Shown: positions 37,021 through 48,945, numbered from the stretch's first letter. The stretch: 64,000 bases of DNA from Cystobasidium ongulense (GCA_022835595.1 BQUP01000004.1:496001-560000), one strand, 5' to 3'. Notes: generated by a model not told the origin, from the sequence alone. Numbers and translations are program-made.

Positions 37021-38037
37021 ATGCTCAGAACAGGATCTTCCAGGCTGAATGCACCGCTGCGTGCAGGAAGCTCTACTGCCCACATCAACCGCAGTGGCAA
37101 CTGCAAGCTGCGAACATCGACGCGTTCAGCTTCGACAGTAGCAAGTACTGCTCGTCAGCTCCACCACGGATCTCCTGCCTCGTCCTCCAGAAAGCTCTTC
37201 TGGGCAACTGCTCTGTCTGCTGCTTTCCTTTCTACCATTCTTGCTCAGCCACTATCAGCCGACGATGCGAAGAAGGGTGATTCCACATCCGCGTTTACAA
37301 AGGATGATGTCGGTGTAATATGTATAATCGGTGAGTCCCTCTATCTGACACGAGTCTACCCCATGCTTAGTTCACTACTTACTCGCAATCTTCCCGTGTT
37401 CTCATTAAAGGAGGACCATCATCGGGCAAGACGACCCAACTAGAAAACGCATCAAAGAGGTTCAATCTGGTCAAAATAGATGCTTCAAAGCAAGAGTTAA
37501 AGAAAGAAATTGAAAAGCTCGTCGATGAGAATGCTAGTAATGGGAATAAGGAGAAAATTAGGGTTATAGTAGAGGGCTTCCCGAGGACAATTGAACAGGC
37601 TAACAAGTTTGAGAAAGAGGTATGTCTGCGCCAGCTGAATTTCTGGCAGTATAAATGAGTAATGATGGTCTTACAGGTCGTGCCTATACTTCTAATAATC
37701 TCAATCGTATTAGAAGCTCCAAAAGGAGTAGAAAGAGTAAAAGGAAACGACGAATCATTAAGGAGAGATGCCAAGATAAATTGGAAACGATTTGAAGAAG
37801 CTTCTGAAGGGTTGATTAAACAATTCAGATATCAAGGGAACATACTAGAGGTGAGTTCTGCCCTTCGCCTTTTCTTTCCTTTCCCTAGTATTCTGGAAAG
37901 ACACAAAGCTGGACCTTACTGATCGATTGACGCAAATGCAACAGATCACGGGAGAATGGCCTAAGGATGAAGTTTGGGAACAGGTTGAAGCAAAATTGGA
38001 AAGTGCACTCGAACTCGACGATAGAGGCGAGCTATGA
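37021..38037 (+). CDS. Membrane-anchored, divergent nucleoside-monophosphate kinase-like protein
   Basis: Start ATG 37021. The first ~60 residues are rich in Arg, Ser and Thr with few acids (MLRTGSSRLNAPLRAGSSTA), like a mitochondrial presequence, followed by a hydrophobic segment LFWATALSAAFLSTILAQPL. After the first intron comes a P-loop GGPSSGKTTQLENASKRF in place of the usual GGPGSGKGTQ, then IRVIVEGFPRTIEQANKFEK, matching the IDGFPR core of UMP/CMP and adenylate kinases, and LIISIVLEAPKGVERVKG. Between P-loop and EGFPR there are only about 45 residues and the NMP-binding STGDLLR block is absent; the LID region lacks its usual arginine pattern. Four exons; ends ELDDRGEL. Catalysis is therefore doubtful. 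Presumed in the mitochondrial inner membrane or intermembrane space (inference). Confidence 0.8.
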
Positions 38038-38330
38038 AGGGGACCACTTTCGATTACCATTCTCGAAGGAAAAGCTCAGTGAAGCTACTGGACATGAGCC
38101 AAATATCGCCATCCCACACACCAACTGAAACAAAAGGAAGTGCACGGTTCTCATCGCACTGCATTGCTTGCATTCAAATCACGATAACACGAACCAGAAT
38201 GCAAACTGTGTCAACTGTCTAGTATTTATGCATAACAACTTCATTCCTTCCATCTGCCCTGTATCACTGCATCATCATACTTCAAAATGCCTGAAGTCAT
38301 GCTTCGACAAGCTTCTCGTGCCTCTCTGAT

Positions 38331-39413
38331 CTAAGCCTTTCCTTCCGCTTGCCTTCTTAGCATCTCTTCAACTTTAGTATACGCTGGTCTCGCCCTCAAG
38401 CGCTCCAGGTAGTCTTTCATGCTTTGTGGAATATCTTCTGGTTTGAACGCTCCGCAGGTGACTGCCGTTTCTATAGGTACTGACATCTAGGGGATAGGCA
38501 AGCACTTCAGTTTGGTATCCTTTCTAGCCCAATGCCTGGGAAAGGAAGGAAACTGACCATGAAATCACCGCCAGTAGGTTCTCTACCACCAGCTAACCAT
38601 TTCCTACCACCATCTTTTAATAAATATTCATTTAAAAGATTAAAGTTATTAAAATTAGCAGGATCAATAAAAGATTTACAGATTTGGTTTGTAATAATAC
38701 TTGTAAAAGGTCTAACAAAAAATGGAGATTTTTCATAAATTGTACTAAATACTTGTTTTAAAATTAAAGGTGGTAAGAAAGAACCTTCTGAATAATGCAT
38801 AAAAAAGGTATTATCTAATTTGGAAGTTGCATTGAGAGGTGTGAATTTATTTTGTCCATATTTCTCTATTAAATATTCTACGATGGCTCCACTGATCAAA
38901 TTAGAGGTTTTACGTTACAAAGTCAGTATAATCTACAATAGTTTCAAATTTTGGATTCACCCACCTCTCCCTCACCGTCAGACCGTTGTCGACTATGGTA
39001 GGGCTATGAGTAGGCGGTAACGCACCCTTCAAACTAGACGCCACCGCTTGAGCTATAGAATCATAGACTGAGCCCTGTAAGCTTCAGAGTATAAGTAAAT
39101 CGAAGCGGTTCTGTGTGATAAATTTCACACACTTGTCCTGTACTATTACTGCTACTGCTCGACTGCTCTAGCGCTTGTGAAGCAGTGGGTTGTGGTTGCC
39201 CAGGCGTTGTCACAGGCGTGTTCGACAGCGTCACTCTCGCCTTCTCAGGACCGCCCTTTCGTAGCTCATAAGGCAGACTGAGCTCTTCTAGTAACCATAA
39301 GAGCCGTTTGGATTCTTCTGCATGCTGAGAAATAGCTTTCCGTTAGTTACGTTAAAGTCCTGTCGTCGATGTCTGATCCTCGCGAATCCGCTCACGTGCA
39401 GGGTTATGACCAT
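38331..39413 (-). CDS. Glutathione S-transferase
   Basis: Soluble GST. Start ATG 39413-39411 in an 18-base exon encoding MVITLH; splicing GTGAGC...CTCAG joins it to HAEESKRLLWLLEELSLPYE, the standard thioredoxin-fold start of fungal URE2/GTT-like GSTs. Further exons give IVDNGLTVRE joined to SGAIVEYLIEKYGQNKFTPL (the glutathione-contacting ESGAI motif) and a helical C-terminal domain ending DIPQSMKDYLERLRARPAYT, then KVEEMLRRQAEGKA and TAG at 38333-38331. Between residues ~30 and ~75 the N-domain carries a Ser/Thr/Gln/Pro-rich insertion (TTPGQPQPTASQALEQSSSS) not usual in GSTs. The exon at about 38560-38900 is extremely AT-rich compared with its neighbours. Convergent with the NMP kinase-like gene. 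Confidence 0.9.
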
Positions 39414-40649
39414 TCTGGAAGTGGAGGCCACCGTAAGTTGGCGGTAGGCAAGCTGGCTAGCTACGTATACGGAATGGCTGCAGGTTATATCCCAACTACT
39501 CCATCAGTTGTGCCATTCGTGTCTCGTGTATTTCTCTGGCTATCCATCGATAGGTGATCGTGGCTTTTGAGCTTTGAACATCGCTCGGCGATAAGCGGCG
39601 GAGCTTATATAAGCAAGAATGGCCTGTCACTTTGGGACGTTCCTAGTTGGCCTCAAAGCAATAGAATGAATAGGTGAGTTGCACATAGCTCTCACCTCTC
39701 ACGATGACATCAACTACCCAGCTTGTTTCCTCACGCCCCCCGTTGGCTTGACCATGATCATCTCGCGCAGCCGTGCTTGCAGATGGTAACAGCGTTTTTG
39801 GCTTCTCTCCTCACCTTCCGACTAATATCACGAAACATGAAGCTCACCAAGTTATACGGAATCTGCGTATCCATCTTTCCGTCCCATGGACAGTAACACA
39901 AGGGCTTGACAGCGCTTCAATGGGGATTCCCGACGACCTCGAGCCGACACTGAAGCAGCGGTTCCAACTTTGAAGCTCAGGATCTCATCCGTCTCCCATC
40001 CCGAGGGCAATATATATCTAAGCTTCGGAGCAAGAGGAAGCCTATTGCCGCAGATCCCACTCGCTGGACCCAGGTGGACTGCCGTTGCAGGCGCAAAATA
40101 CGCTGCTGGTATCGTCGATCACCACTGGCAACTGGACGGCGCCAGTGGTAAAGCTACCGCAGCACATAGGCTACCATTCGCCTGGTACGCAACACGGCCC
40201 TGCATATCTCAGTTCGCGCCGTGCCGCTTGCTGGCTTGTAGCAGGAGGGGCCGGACTTGCACGCATCGGCCGGCTGCAGGGTCGAAATCTATCCGCAGGA
40301 TACACCATTAGGCTTAGGAATAGACAACAACCCCCTTCACAACGAGCAATCCAATTCGCGAATGAACGTCTCCTGCTATCACTCCATCCTGCTCAACCTC
40401 TAGAAACACCGCTGTAGCTCTCGGAGTTTGATCAGGTTGTTCGTCGGAAGCGATACGTCTCTCGTTGTACGTTGATTTGAGCCGGTGTTTCGATGTTCAA
40501 GTCTTGTAGATCATCGTATCCTTTTCTCTGTGATCTAGCTGATAGATTTGTCTCACCCTCTCTCTCTCTCTCTCTCTCAGCCTAGGCGTCTCTACTTCTC
40601 TCCTTACAGACCAGTTCTCTTCAGTGAATTATCGCCCTGATTGCAAGAG
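39414..40649. other. Spacer upstream of CSL gene, with weak coding signal
   Basis: Holds the GST promoter and CSL 5' region. Plus-strand frames at 39773-39973 and 40085-40417 have some coding look (for example HQVIRNLRIHLSVPWTVTQG and LLLSLHPAQPLETPL before a stop) but could not be joined into one protein or assigned to a family. They may be an unrecognised small gene or chance. Confidence 0.35.
40558..40578 (+). repeat. (CT)n tract before an AG, possible 5' UTR splice acceptor
   Basis: Ten CT units directly followed by AG and lying about 70 bases before the CSL start codon. The run looks like a polypyrimidine tract of a 5' UTR intron, but no matching donor was confirmed. Confidence 0.55.
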
Positions 40650-43600
40650 ATGGAGACCTATGCGGATGGCTGGTCATACGACCAGTACCAGCAACCACAG
40701 CAACAATACTACAACTATCCTTGCTCAAAAACCATCCAGTCTGGTGCTTCGAGCGTTGATAATGCTTATCCATCTGCCGAGCGAGAAGACGAAGCTGGCC
40801 CCACATTATCGAATAGGGTACCGTCTGGCAAATACGCTCGTCCCCCGCGAAGCGAAGTGATCCAAGCCGAGTATAATTTCAGTCGAATCTCTCAAAGTAT
40901 CTCGCAATCCAATCTCTCCGTGCAAGATGGTGCGGCTCAATCTCAACCTCAAGTTCAGCTGCCACCCAACTATATCGGCTTCGCTGGATTGTCATATCCT
41001 CTGCCCAACGATCCCAACGCAGCTCGTTACCAAGGCAATGCATGGTATACGGTACCCCAAGCTCCGCCAGTCACCACGCAGCCCGGAAATCTGCTGCCCA
41101 CCTCCGTACCAGAATTTCAAGTCACTGGAACGCACTGGAATAACTCTCAACGGTATCAAGAAGCGCTTCAATCCGCCTCACTGCAGAGGAGCGTTTCGGC
41201 CGGTGATCTAATGAGCCATCAGCAAGTCTGCCCCACCCAGTGCAACGACAGCCAGCAAAACGGAGATTGTCAGGGAAACTCGATGAACGCTCTCCCAACT
41301 GCATTCCTTTTTGGTAGCCAGGCTATCAATTCCGCAAGGCCTCGTGTGGCACGTAGCTCCTCACTCGCAGATGGACTCTCCACTTCATCAGATGCAACGG
41401 ATGCTTTTCCTGCTCTTCCTATCGTCCCTCGACCCCCCTTATCGGTATATACAGACAACAACACGCTAGAAGGTATATGGAGAAGCACAGTCGATTATGA
41501 TGCTGCGCACCAAATGCAACTTTCGGACGTATCTTCATCTTTTAGCCATTTGGATGGATCTTCTAGCCAACCAGCAGTCATCTTTGCGGGCCATCAGTCT
41601 CAAGCGATCGCCTCTGGAGATTCTCAACACAACACCTCACAAAGTGGTAGCTCGTCCCTGCCAAGTACTCCGGAGCTTTCTCGTCAACAATCGAGCAGCA
41701 GTTTCCGATCACCTGCTACGGACTATTCACAACTGCAAGGATCTCTGCCTCCATCATCGCACAGTAGCGCTGTTGCAGCCAACTCCAATGCGCTGAAGGA
41801 AGACGAGCATCCTGTCCCAGAGTTGATATCCATAAACTTGAAGGAAAAGACTGCAGCTCTGGATACCTGGGCTCGCTTACCTTCGAGACCTAATAACGAT
41901 GCTGAAGCCAACGCGTTGATCAGGTGAGCTTGCAATAGCAATAGTAAGTATGGGCAGTTCGTACTTTGCTGACTTTTATCGCGAACACTTAGGCCACATA
42001 TCATCAAGTACCTTCAAACGCCCAACAAATTGCTTCTTGGTGAGCGCACCGTTGTGATCATGTCGACCAGCTTAGGGCAGAAATCGTATGGTAAGCCGCA
42101 GCCCACCTCTTGAGTAAGGTGTCATTCCTGAATGCAATCTCTCTAGGTTCGGAAAGACGTTTCATGGTTCCGCCTCCTTGTGCCTTCATCCTTGGAGCCA
42201 GTTGGTGGACACACCTACCCGATGCGTATGTGCCAGGTCAGAAGCAAGACCACAGCATGAATAAAGCACTTCAGGTCTTTGCACCGTCATTCGAGGTTAC
42301 AGTAGTACAAAATCGAGAAGTTGCTAGTCCCTTCTCGGAATGGACAACGTATGCTGGAAAAATTATCCGTAGGGATGTCGCAGATGCAGAAGACCTCCCC
42401 ATAGCCGGAAGAGTTGTCGGCAAACACCTATTTGTCCCCCATGATATCAAAGACGATAAGGACAAGCATGGCGCCCAGGCGCTTGTGTCGGTGATTTCGC
42501 CGGGACTTGGGAGAGTTCAGGACCGCACAATAGGCAATTTCGCTTCCAAGCCTATCAAAATCATAAGCAAACCAAGTAAAACGACCCAGATGAGCAAAAA
42601 GGGCAGTCGTAAGTATGAGAAAAGTGCTCGTTGCGACCCGTTTGATGTGAATCATCGCTAAAGCCATAATGATCAGACTACGTACTTCACGGCAGCACAA
42701 TTTCTCTGTTCAGCCGTCTGCGGTCTCGTAGGTCTACTTTATGTACCATCTTCTGCAAGTGTCACTCACACTTCACACCTGCGTACAGAGACGGTCAGCA
42801 CACGCTTTTTATGTGTCTCGGGAGCGGGAGCAAGCTTTCCAATGTGGGACTGGCAGTCTATGTCTGGTGATGCTGCGAAGCCCTTTTCTCAGGAAGAGGG
42901 TCTCTCCTTCAAGGGGAGAACGTCAAGTTGGGACGCCTTCGTCATCTATGCCGTTGATCCCCGTAGGCCTTTCGGTGAGGAGCCTGGCCAACCTCCTCAA
43001 CCTCCAGCACTCGGCTTTCCTGCTCCGCCTCCGAACGCATTGCCTGTACCTTCTGGTGGACAAGTGCTTCCTATCCACTACAATCAGCCGGTACTGCTGC
43101 AGTGTATGAATACGGGCTTTATTTCGCCTATCATGATCATTAGGAGGGTTGAACAAGCCAGTACAGCTCATGGCAATAGTACAACAAGTCCGTATATTCC
43201 CGGTACAATGTTAGACCTTCCTAGCGCTCCCCAGGAGTGCCTTGGCGAGCCTGTATCACAGTAAGCTTTCGTATCAAACTCGACTGTAGCGCTTGTCTAA
43301 TGCTGCCTTCTTCCGCATTTGCTCCCCTGCAGGCTGCACAAGATAGCTCTTGAAGTGATGCCCGATCCCGAAGCTGCATACTCTGCCCCAATCAATCCAG
43401 AAGTCGGCTTTCTAGGTGGCGGTTCGTACCTTTCTTGCGTGGGCGAGGAAGTTGGCTGCAGAAAGGCCGTGAGCAACCGGAGTCCTGTGTCCAGGGATAT
43501 TTCGACAGCTGCGCTTGGCCCAGACGCAAGCGAAGGGCTGGCGGACAGTACACCGGGCTCCTCAAGTATGTCCTCCGCAAGTCGCAGTCGGTCAAAGTCT

Positions 43601-44394
43601 TTGGTAGCCGACAATGCCGAAATGGATGGTCTTGCACCTGCCACTAACGACGGTGGAAAGGTCAAGAAGCTTCGACGTGCCACCTCCTCCATCAACCAAC
43701 CCATTTCTAGACCTTCTGCTGGTGGCCGACGCCGAGGCCTGTCAAGCGCGTCTGCTCTTATCGACGCCAATGGAGACACGTTGACTGAAGGTGCCTGGAC
43801 ACAAGATGTAGGCGAAGCGGGCGTTTGGGTCGTTGCTAGTATAGGTAAGTTCGGCTTCTGTTAATTATATATACAGTTTCTTGGTCTGATATGTTATGCT
43901 TGCGCCAGATATAACGCGTCATACTTTCTATATCCCGCCTAATCTCTTTGATGGCTTGACCCCCTTCCGTTGCAAAGCAACTCACTGCCCTGATTGGCTT
44001 TTGACTCCCATTCCATCGATCCCTCTATCCAATATGCCTATTGTGCGCAAACATATCATATCGGTTATCACACCGGGATCCAGTCAAGCTAGGCGCATGG
44101 GAATTGCAGATGGGTATTACCGTTTAATTACCCTGTACGGGGAGAATCTTGGCCCGGAGTGGACTGTCTGGATGTAAGTTTCATCCCGAATGCCTTGCGT
44201 GCTTCGTGACTAATGCAGATCCCATGTACAGCGGCGATGCAGTCAGCCCCTATCGAGCCGAATCGGCTTGTTCGGAAGTATTGGAGTGCCTCGAGCCTGC
44301 CCGAGGCGAACTTGTACCCTCTGTACCGCGTCACATTCTTCTCGTGCGTACGGACGGTGTCATCATGCCCACACATGTATACTGGCGTCCGTGA
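40650..44394 (+). CDS. CSL (CBF1/Su(H)/LAG-1) family transcription factor
   Basis: DNA-binding protein of the RBP-J type, represented in fungi by S. pombe cbf11 and cbf12. Start ATG 40650 (METYADGWSYDQYQQPQQQY). About 420 residues of low-complexity Gln/Ser/Pro sequence precede the core. The Rel-like N-terminal domain begins at RPHIIKYLQTPNKLLLGERT and contains QKSYGSERRFMVPPPCAFIL, the match to human QKSYGNEKRFFCPPPC; this motif is made by splicing at about 42090-42147. Then FASKPIKIISKPSKTTQMSK, the beta-trefoil (QPVLLQCMNTGFISPIMIIR) with an inserted Pro-rich loop and a Ser-rich insertion at about 43440-43760, and a C-terminal IPT/Ig-like domain (LYGENLGPEWTVWIGDAVSP ... HILLVRTDGVIMPTHVYWRP). 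About seven introns. Targets not deducible. Confidence 0.92.
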
Positions 44395-44584
44395 GGTGTC
44401 GATGAGCTTGGAGTACCCGACAGGATAGATATCCGTGATCATTGAAATCTGCAACAGTAGCATACTATTTAGCAAAAAGAAGCAGTCATGACTTAACAGG
44501 GTGTACTATTGGTTTATGCAGTCTTACGTAGTATGGTGTCATGTAGTCATATTCCATTGTATCGTTTAGCCTTCTGTCTCAATA

Positions 44585-45207
44585 TCAAAAACGAGGCGCT
44601 TGAACGCCCTCTTCCGGAGCTGCAGAAAGCTGAGCGAGAAGATCAAGAGATCCTTCGCGATTGCAGAACTTGTCCAGCTTGGAAGCGAGAAGACATGCCA
44701 GAACATGCTTGCACTGAAAAGATATCAAGCTTAGTCCGCGAAAGTATTCCTTTGCAAAAAGCTAGGTATCCGGGAGCTTACAGCTACATGCGCTCGCAGA
44801 TACAAAACCTGTTGGGTGAAAGCTGGACAGGGACAGAACAGGGGCTCGAGAGTCACATTGTATGTTGTAGATGTTCCAGAGCACTAGAGCAACAGCGTCA
44901 ATTGCCGGCAGCTGGAGGATAATTGGACGACCTCACGCGATACAGTGATCGGCCAGCAGTGGTAACAATCTTCGATACTACGTGAAGCCGAGGCTCAGCA
45001 ACAAGGTGCAGACATGCGAGAGAGATAGCAGTGTTTACCATCAGCACTATCGACCAGGTCTAGAGCTGCCAAAAGCATGCTGTCTCCGCAGGTGAGCAGC
45101 AGTGATTCGACGGTCTCTTCGGAGAGAGTCTTGCCTTGTATGGTGTGCAACTGAGAAAACAACACGCGCCGCAAGGTACTCAAGTGTGCGTCCGAGTGAG
45201 CTGCCAT
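44585..45207 (-). CDS. SWS1: SWIM zinc-finger protein, Sws1/ZSWIM7 type
   Basis: Small SWIM-domain protein. In S. pombe and animals Sws1/ZSWIM7 partners with Rad51 paralogues (Shu complex) and promotes homologous recombination. Start ATG 45207-45205: MAAHSDAHLSTLRRVLFSQL, then ...GDSMLLAALDLVDSADG, which matches the ALDLVD block of ZSWIM7. After introns: IVTTAGRSLYRV, then TSTTYNVTLEPLFCPCPAFT joined across an intron to CKHVLACLLASKLDKFCNRE. The CPC...CKH residues are the SWIM ligands (CXCXnCXH). Ends EEGVQAPRF with TGA at 44587-44585. Length about 140 residues, as in the family. Earlier automatic readings would miss it because each exon is short and a longer chance frame lies on the opposite strand. 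Confidence 0.85.
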
Positions 45208-45348
45208 TTGAAGCCGTCTTCTTGTACTAAAGTTCCGTATTGGTTGGAGGACTACATTGCGATGAGGTAGATCACGTGAAGACCTGTGTCGTGCCGTTTT
45301 TTTTTTGCAACAATAACACACCGATTACAACGGCTACAAAGACTGATG

Positions 45349-47183
45349 CTATTCTCTGACTTGTTCAAGTAAATTACTTTTCTGCCTTTCACGCTGCTTT
45401 AGCTCGATGATTGGCGCTGCATCGATGTCTTTAGCAGGGTACATAAACCGCAGTATTTGCAAAAAGATCACTTGAACGGCAATGACGATGCATAGGATCT
45501 TGCCGAAATAAGGACCACATAGATAGTATCTGTTTAATACTATCAGCATCTGTCACTGATACTGCATACATAGAGTCTACGTACTTTTGTAGGCGCTCGA
45601 CAAAGGTCGGAGGATCCGCTTCGAGGATATCACGATAGACTCTTTCGGTTCTCTCTGCTACATCACTCCAGCTATACATTTGTCGAACTTGATTGTGAGC
45701 TAGCATCACATCGTGCTTGCCACTTTTGACATGTCGAATGCCGACATCGAGAGCTCTGACCAGATCTGACAGCAGCAATCAGCAGCAAGCTGTGTCGCGT
45801 GCATAAATGAAAGCTTACCTTCAGTTTCCGGCTCGGCAAAGGAAATCATACCATCCGGAAGGATTTCAGGTACACCACCGACTCGTGTACTGACGATGAA
45901 AAGGCCACAGCAGGCGGCTTCTAGGATGCCAATACCGAAAGCCTCGGTAAGCGAGGAGTTCAGAAAGATGTGCCCCTGTACGAGGAGCTACGATGCAAGC
46001 TTCAGCTAGCCTTATGTTCTAGCCTGAATTGTGCTACTTACATCTCGGACTTGTTCATGGCCGATCGAGCCGAGGAGTTGTACCCGGTCTCCAAGTAGAC
46101 TTTGGTATTTCTCTCGCATCTGCTCTAGCTCGATAATCATTGGACCATCACCACCTGAAGATATCGAGTCAGACGATGTCCAAGTCTTATTCTAGATTAT
46201 ACACGGACTAACCTATGAGAAACTCTACATTCTCGTGCATGGCACATATTCGAGGCAGAGCTCCGAGCAGTAGATCTATACCTTTGCGGTATACAAGTCG
46301 ACTGACGCAAACAATACGAACTAAGCAGTGCGTTAGACTCGCGCATACATGTTTGTAAGCGTGAAATGTCGACTTACTCTTCTCTTGTATCGAGGGGGCG
46401 CAGGAAGGGTCCGGAAGAAAGCTAGATGCCACGACTGCATTGGGTATAACATAGACCGCACGGGGGTCTACTCCTGAGCGGAGGACAATATTCTCTTTGC
46501 TGAATGTAGGTCGAGGTTCAGTCCGAGCAATTACATCGCAAAGTGATGCATGGACCTCACCCTGTATGGCTCACGCAAATAACGGCGCCAATATCCGCAA
46601 GGACAGCTTGAAGCATCTTGTTGCCCCACATTTCTCCTTTTCCCCCCAGGCCGAAGAGACTGTGGTCTGTCAAAACGGAAGGTATGCCCATTGTTCCTCC
46701 TCCAATTATGGCTTCACATGCCATGCTGCTTAAGCTACCATGTCCATGTATCACGTCAATCTGCTCGCGGATGAGAATACATCGGAGAAGCGGTATAGAA
46801 GCGAAGAATTGTGGCAGGGATGCGTGTCCCGAGTGAGGCGGTATGGTGTGTATGGGTATGTAGTACACTTTCAGGCCCGAAGTGAGGTAGCGCACACCAA
46901 CGCGATCCGGAGCGTAGCGATGGGTGACAATGACAACCTGGTAATTGAGATTAGCTAGTTATGGATGAATTAGAGTGAGTGTCATGTCCATACCTTATGA
47001 CCCAGCCTAATCAGTGCTTGGCTTAGCATATAGATGTGGCTCTCAACTCCGCCGACTTTCGGGTAGAAGAAGTCTGAGACCATACTACAGGGAAGTTAAT
47101 CAGATTTAGATGAATGCTGCATTGCCTACTGACATAGCTCACGCTATATTCAGGCGCCCATTGGGATTCTTCAGAGTCTCCAT
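45349..47183 (-). CDS. GPI3: GPI-anchor synthesis glycosyltransferase, Gpi3/PIG-A
   Basis: Catalytic subunit of the ER enzyme that transfers GlcNAc from UDP-GlcNAc to phosphatidylinositol, the first step of GPI-anchor synthesis (GT4 family). Start ATG 47183-47181: [14 protein letters not shown] spliced to [20 protein letters not shown], then [89 protein letters not shown] and the GT4 donor-site EX7E region [20 protein letters not shown], followed by [14 protein letters not shown]. The C-terminus has one membrane helix ([20 protein letters not shown]) and a short polar tail. Seven or so introns. Upstream start chosen because [11 protein letters not shown] matches fungal and animal homologues exactly across the splice. 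Confidence 0.95.
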
Positions 47184-47519
47184 CTTGACCGTGGAGGGTG
47201 ATCGGGCCTCTGTGAAGCCGTTTACAGCGCTCTTCATGCCAGCGCGTATGCCCTCTGCGGATTGTCATTGCGAAGACTGTTGAACTATATCGGCCTGGCT
47301 CACAGAGCTCGTCGTGGCCGGCATCCTTCGCGCATGGTTCCAAAGCCAAGGTACAAGTCGGCGAGCATTTTGGACAACGCAGTTCTATAGTGGCAAGCAT
47401 AACGAGCTATCATGTTTAAGCAGAAGCATACTCCACTAAATGTTCAGCTTATGGTTGGTACCGCTTCAAGCACAATGGCATCTATGTAATCTATCACACC
47501 AGCATCTACAACTCTAAGT
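47184..47519. other. Spacer GPI3 / MRI1
   Basis: Promoter side of GPI3 and 3' end of MRI1. A minus frame extending upstream of the GPI3 ATG (to about 47400, with several Cys) lacks homology to PIG-A and is taken as 5' UTR. Confidence 0.4.
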
Positions 47520-48945
47520 CTATTTCTTGTTGCCTATGACACCATTGGCACCACCAGCCTGATCTGCTTCCTCATATTCACGTTTGCGACTATCTGGGAC
47601 GCGTCTTCCATGCACATATCTGGTCAAGTCAAAGCTCCCTGTGTCGTTCTTTTCTGCAACTCCAAGTTCACAGGCGATACCGTCGATTACGCTGGCAGGT
47701 GTCACATCGAAAGCTGGATTCCAAGCTTCGGTACCCTCGGGTGTTACGAGAACAGTGACAACTTCACCTGAAGCAGCCGCTTGGCCATTTTGCTTTTCCG
47801 ATAGTTTCGTAGCTTCGGAAGTCGCTTTTTTATCGGAAGAAGGATCGTGATGGTAGATTTTGCCTCTGACTGTGCAAGCTTCCCAGCTAGGACGTTCTTC
47901 AATGATGATTTCTTTCCCACTCTGCATTGTTAGATCCATTGTTGCCACTGGTGCGCAGACTAAGACACGCGCAGACTGCTTGCCCGCTGGAGGCCGAACG
48001 TGTTTTGCCAATAAAGCAATCTGATATGAACTAATTTTATTGGCGGTATCTCCGTTGTTCGCAATACGATCAGCACCGAGGATAAACGCATGTACCGCCC
48101 TGCCGTGGGAATTGCCAGCTAGAAGAGATGCCATTGCTGTATCTGGAATCATGGTAGATGGGATGCCTTGTGATTGTAGTTCGAGTGAAGTGAGCCGAGC
48201 ACCCTGTTGATACGGGCCAGTCTGAGCATAGAAAGCGTGTGCCAATCTTTGCATGCGGTTTAGAGAGCTAATGACACCCAAAGCTGTACCGTAGCCCTGT
48301 TTGTAACATATACCATAGTCAGTATCAAGCACGTGTTTGCCCTTGTGCATGACAAAAGTAGCTTACGGAGGTCGCAAGTGAACCAGTGTTGCAGACGGTC
48401 AATACGTTGATTTTTTCGTCCTTCTGTATCGTTCCACTCTGCTCGAGATTCTGTAACAGCCATGTTGCACCATTATCTCCAATCTTCATGTTCCTTTCTA
48501 CATCTTCAGTCCAAACAAGCTCAGCAGCGTCGTATATTTTTCTCGCTTTCTTAGCTGTATCAGCGGGCTCGGATGAATTTGCTATAGCTTGCAGCCTGTG
48601 CATTGCCTCTCTGAGGTTGACAGCTGTAGGCCGGCTGCTCAGAAGGTAGTTTGATCTTTGTTCTAGCCATTCCTTGAGACTTGCACTATCTTGCACAACG
48701 GCATTCGAAGGCTCGTCTAGCATGCCCAGGATCTCAATTGCGATGGACACAGCAGCTAGAGATGCTATAGCTGGTGCTCCACGAATGCGCATCGACTTGA
48801 TAGCTTGGAAGGCTTCTTCTGTCGTCCGGATTTCGTGCCACTGTATTGTATGTGGCAGCTGCAGGCAGTCGACGATTTCCAAGCAGCGTGCTTGTGCGAG
48901 AGAGGTCGTGCCTACAGGCAGGCGCATAGCAGAGAGTGCGCTCAT
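47520..48945 (-). CDS. MRI1: Methylthioribose-1-phosphate isomerase
   Basis: Enzyme of the methionine salvage pathway that converts 5-methylthioribose-1-phosphate to the ribulose form; eIF2B-like fold. Start ATG 48945-48943 (MSALSAMRLPVGTTSLAQAR). Motifs: IKSMRIRGAPAIASLAAVSI (substrate phosphate binding), NVLTVCNTGSLATS with the catalytic Cys, GYGTALGVISSLNRM just after the single intron (about 48300-48366, donor GTAAGC), and FILGADRIANNGDTANKIS with the catalytic Asp. A Lys/Ser/Gln-rich insertion (SSDKKATSEATKLSEKQNGQ) sits before WNPAFDVTPASVIDGIACEL, which is the usual C-terminal block. Length about 450 residues, slightly above the family norm because of that insertion. Divergent from mL54. 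Confidence 0.95.

Noticed and set aside
39369-39557. Plus-strand frame starting MSDPRESAHVQGYDHSGSGG, antisense to the GST start
   Set aside because: The GST start on the other strand matches its family well across the splice, and the plus frame could not be extended into a recognisable protein.
44509-44922. 137-codon plus-strand frame over the SWIM gene
   Set aside because: The minus strand gives the conserved CPC...CKH SWIM protein over the same bases.
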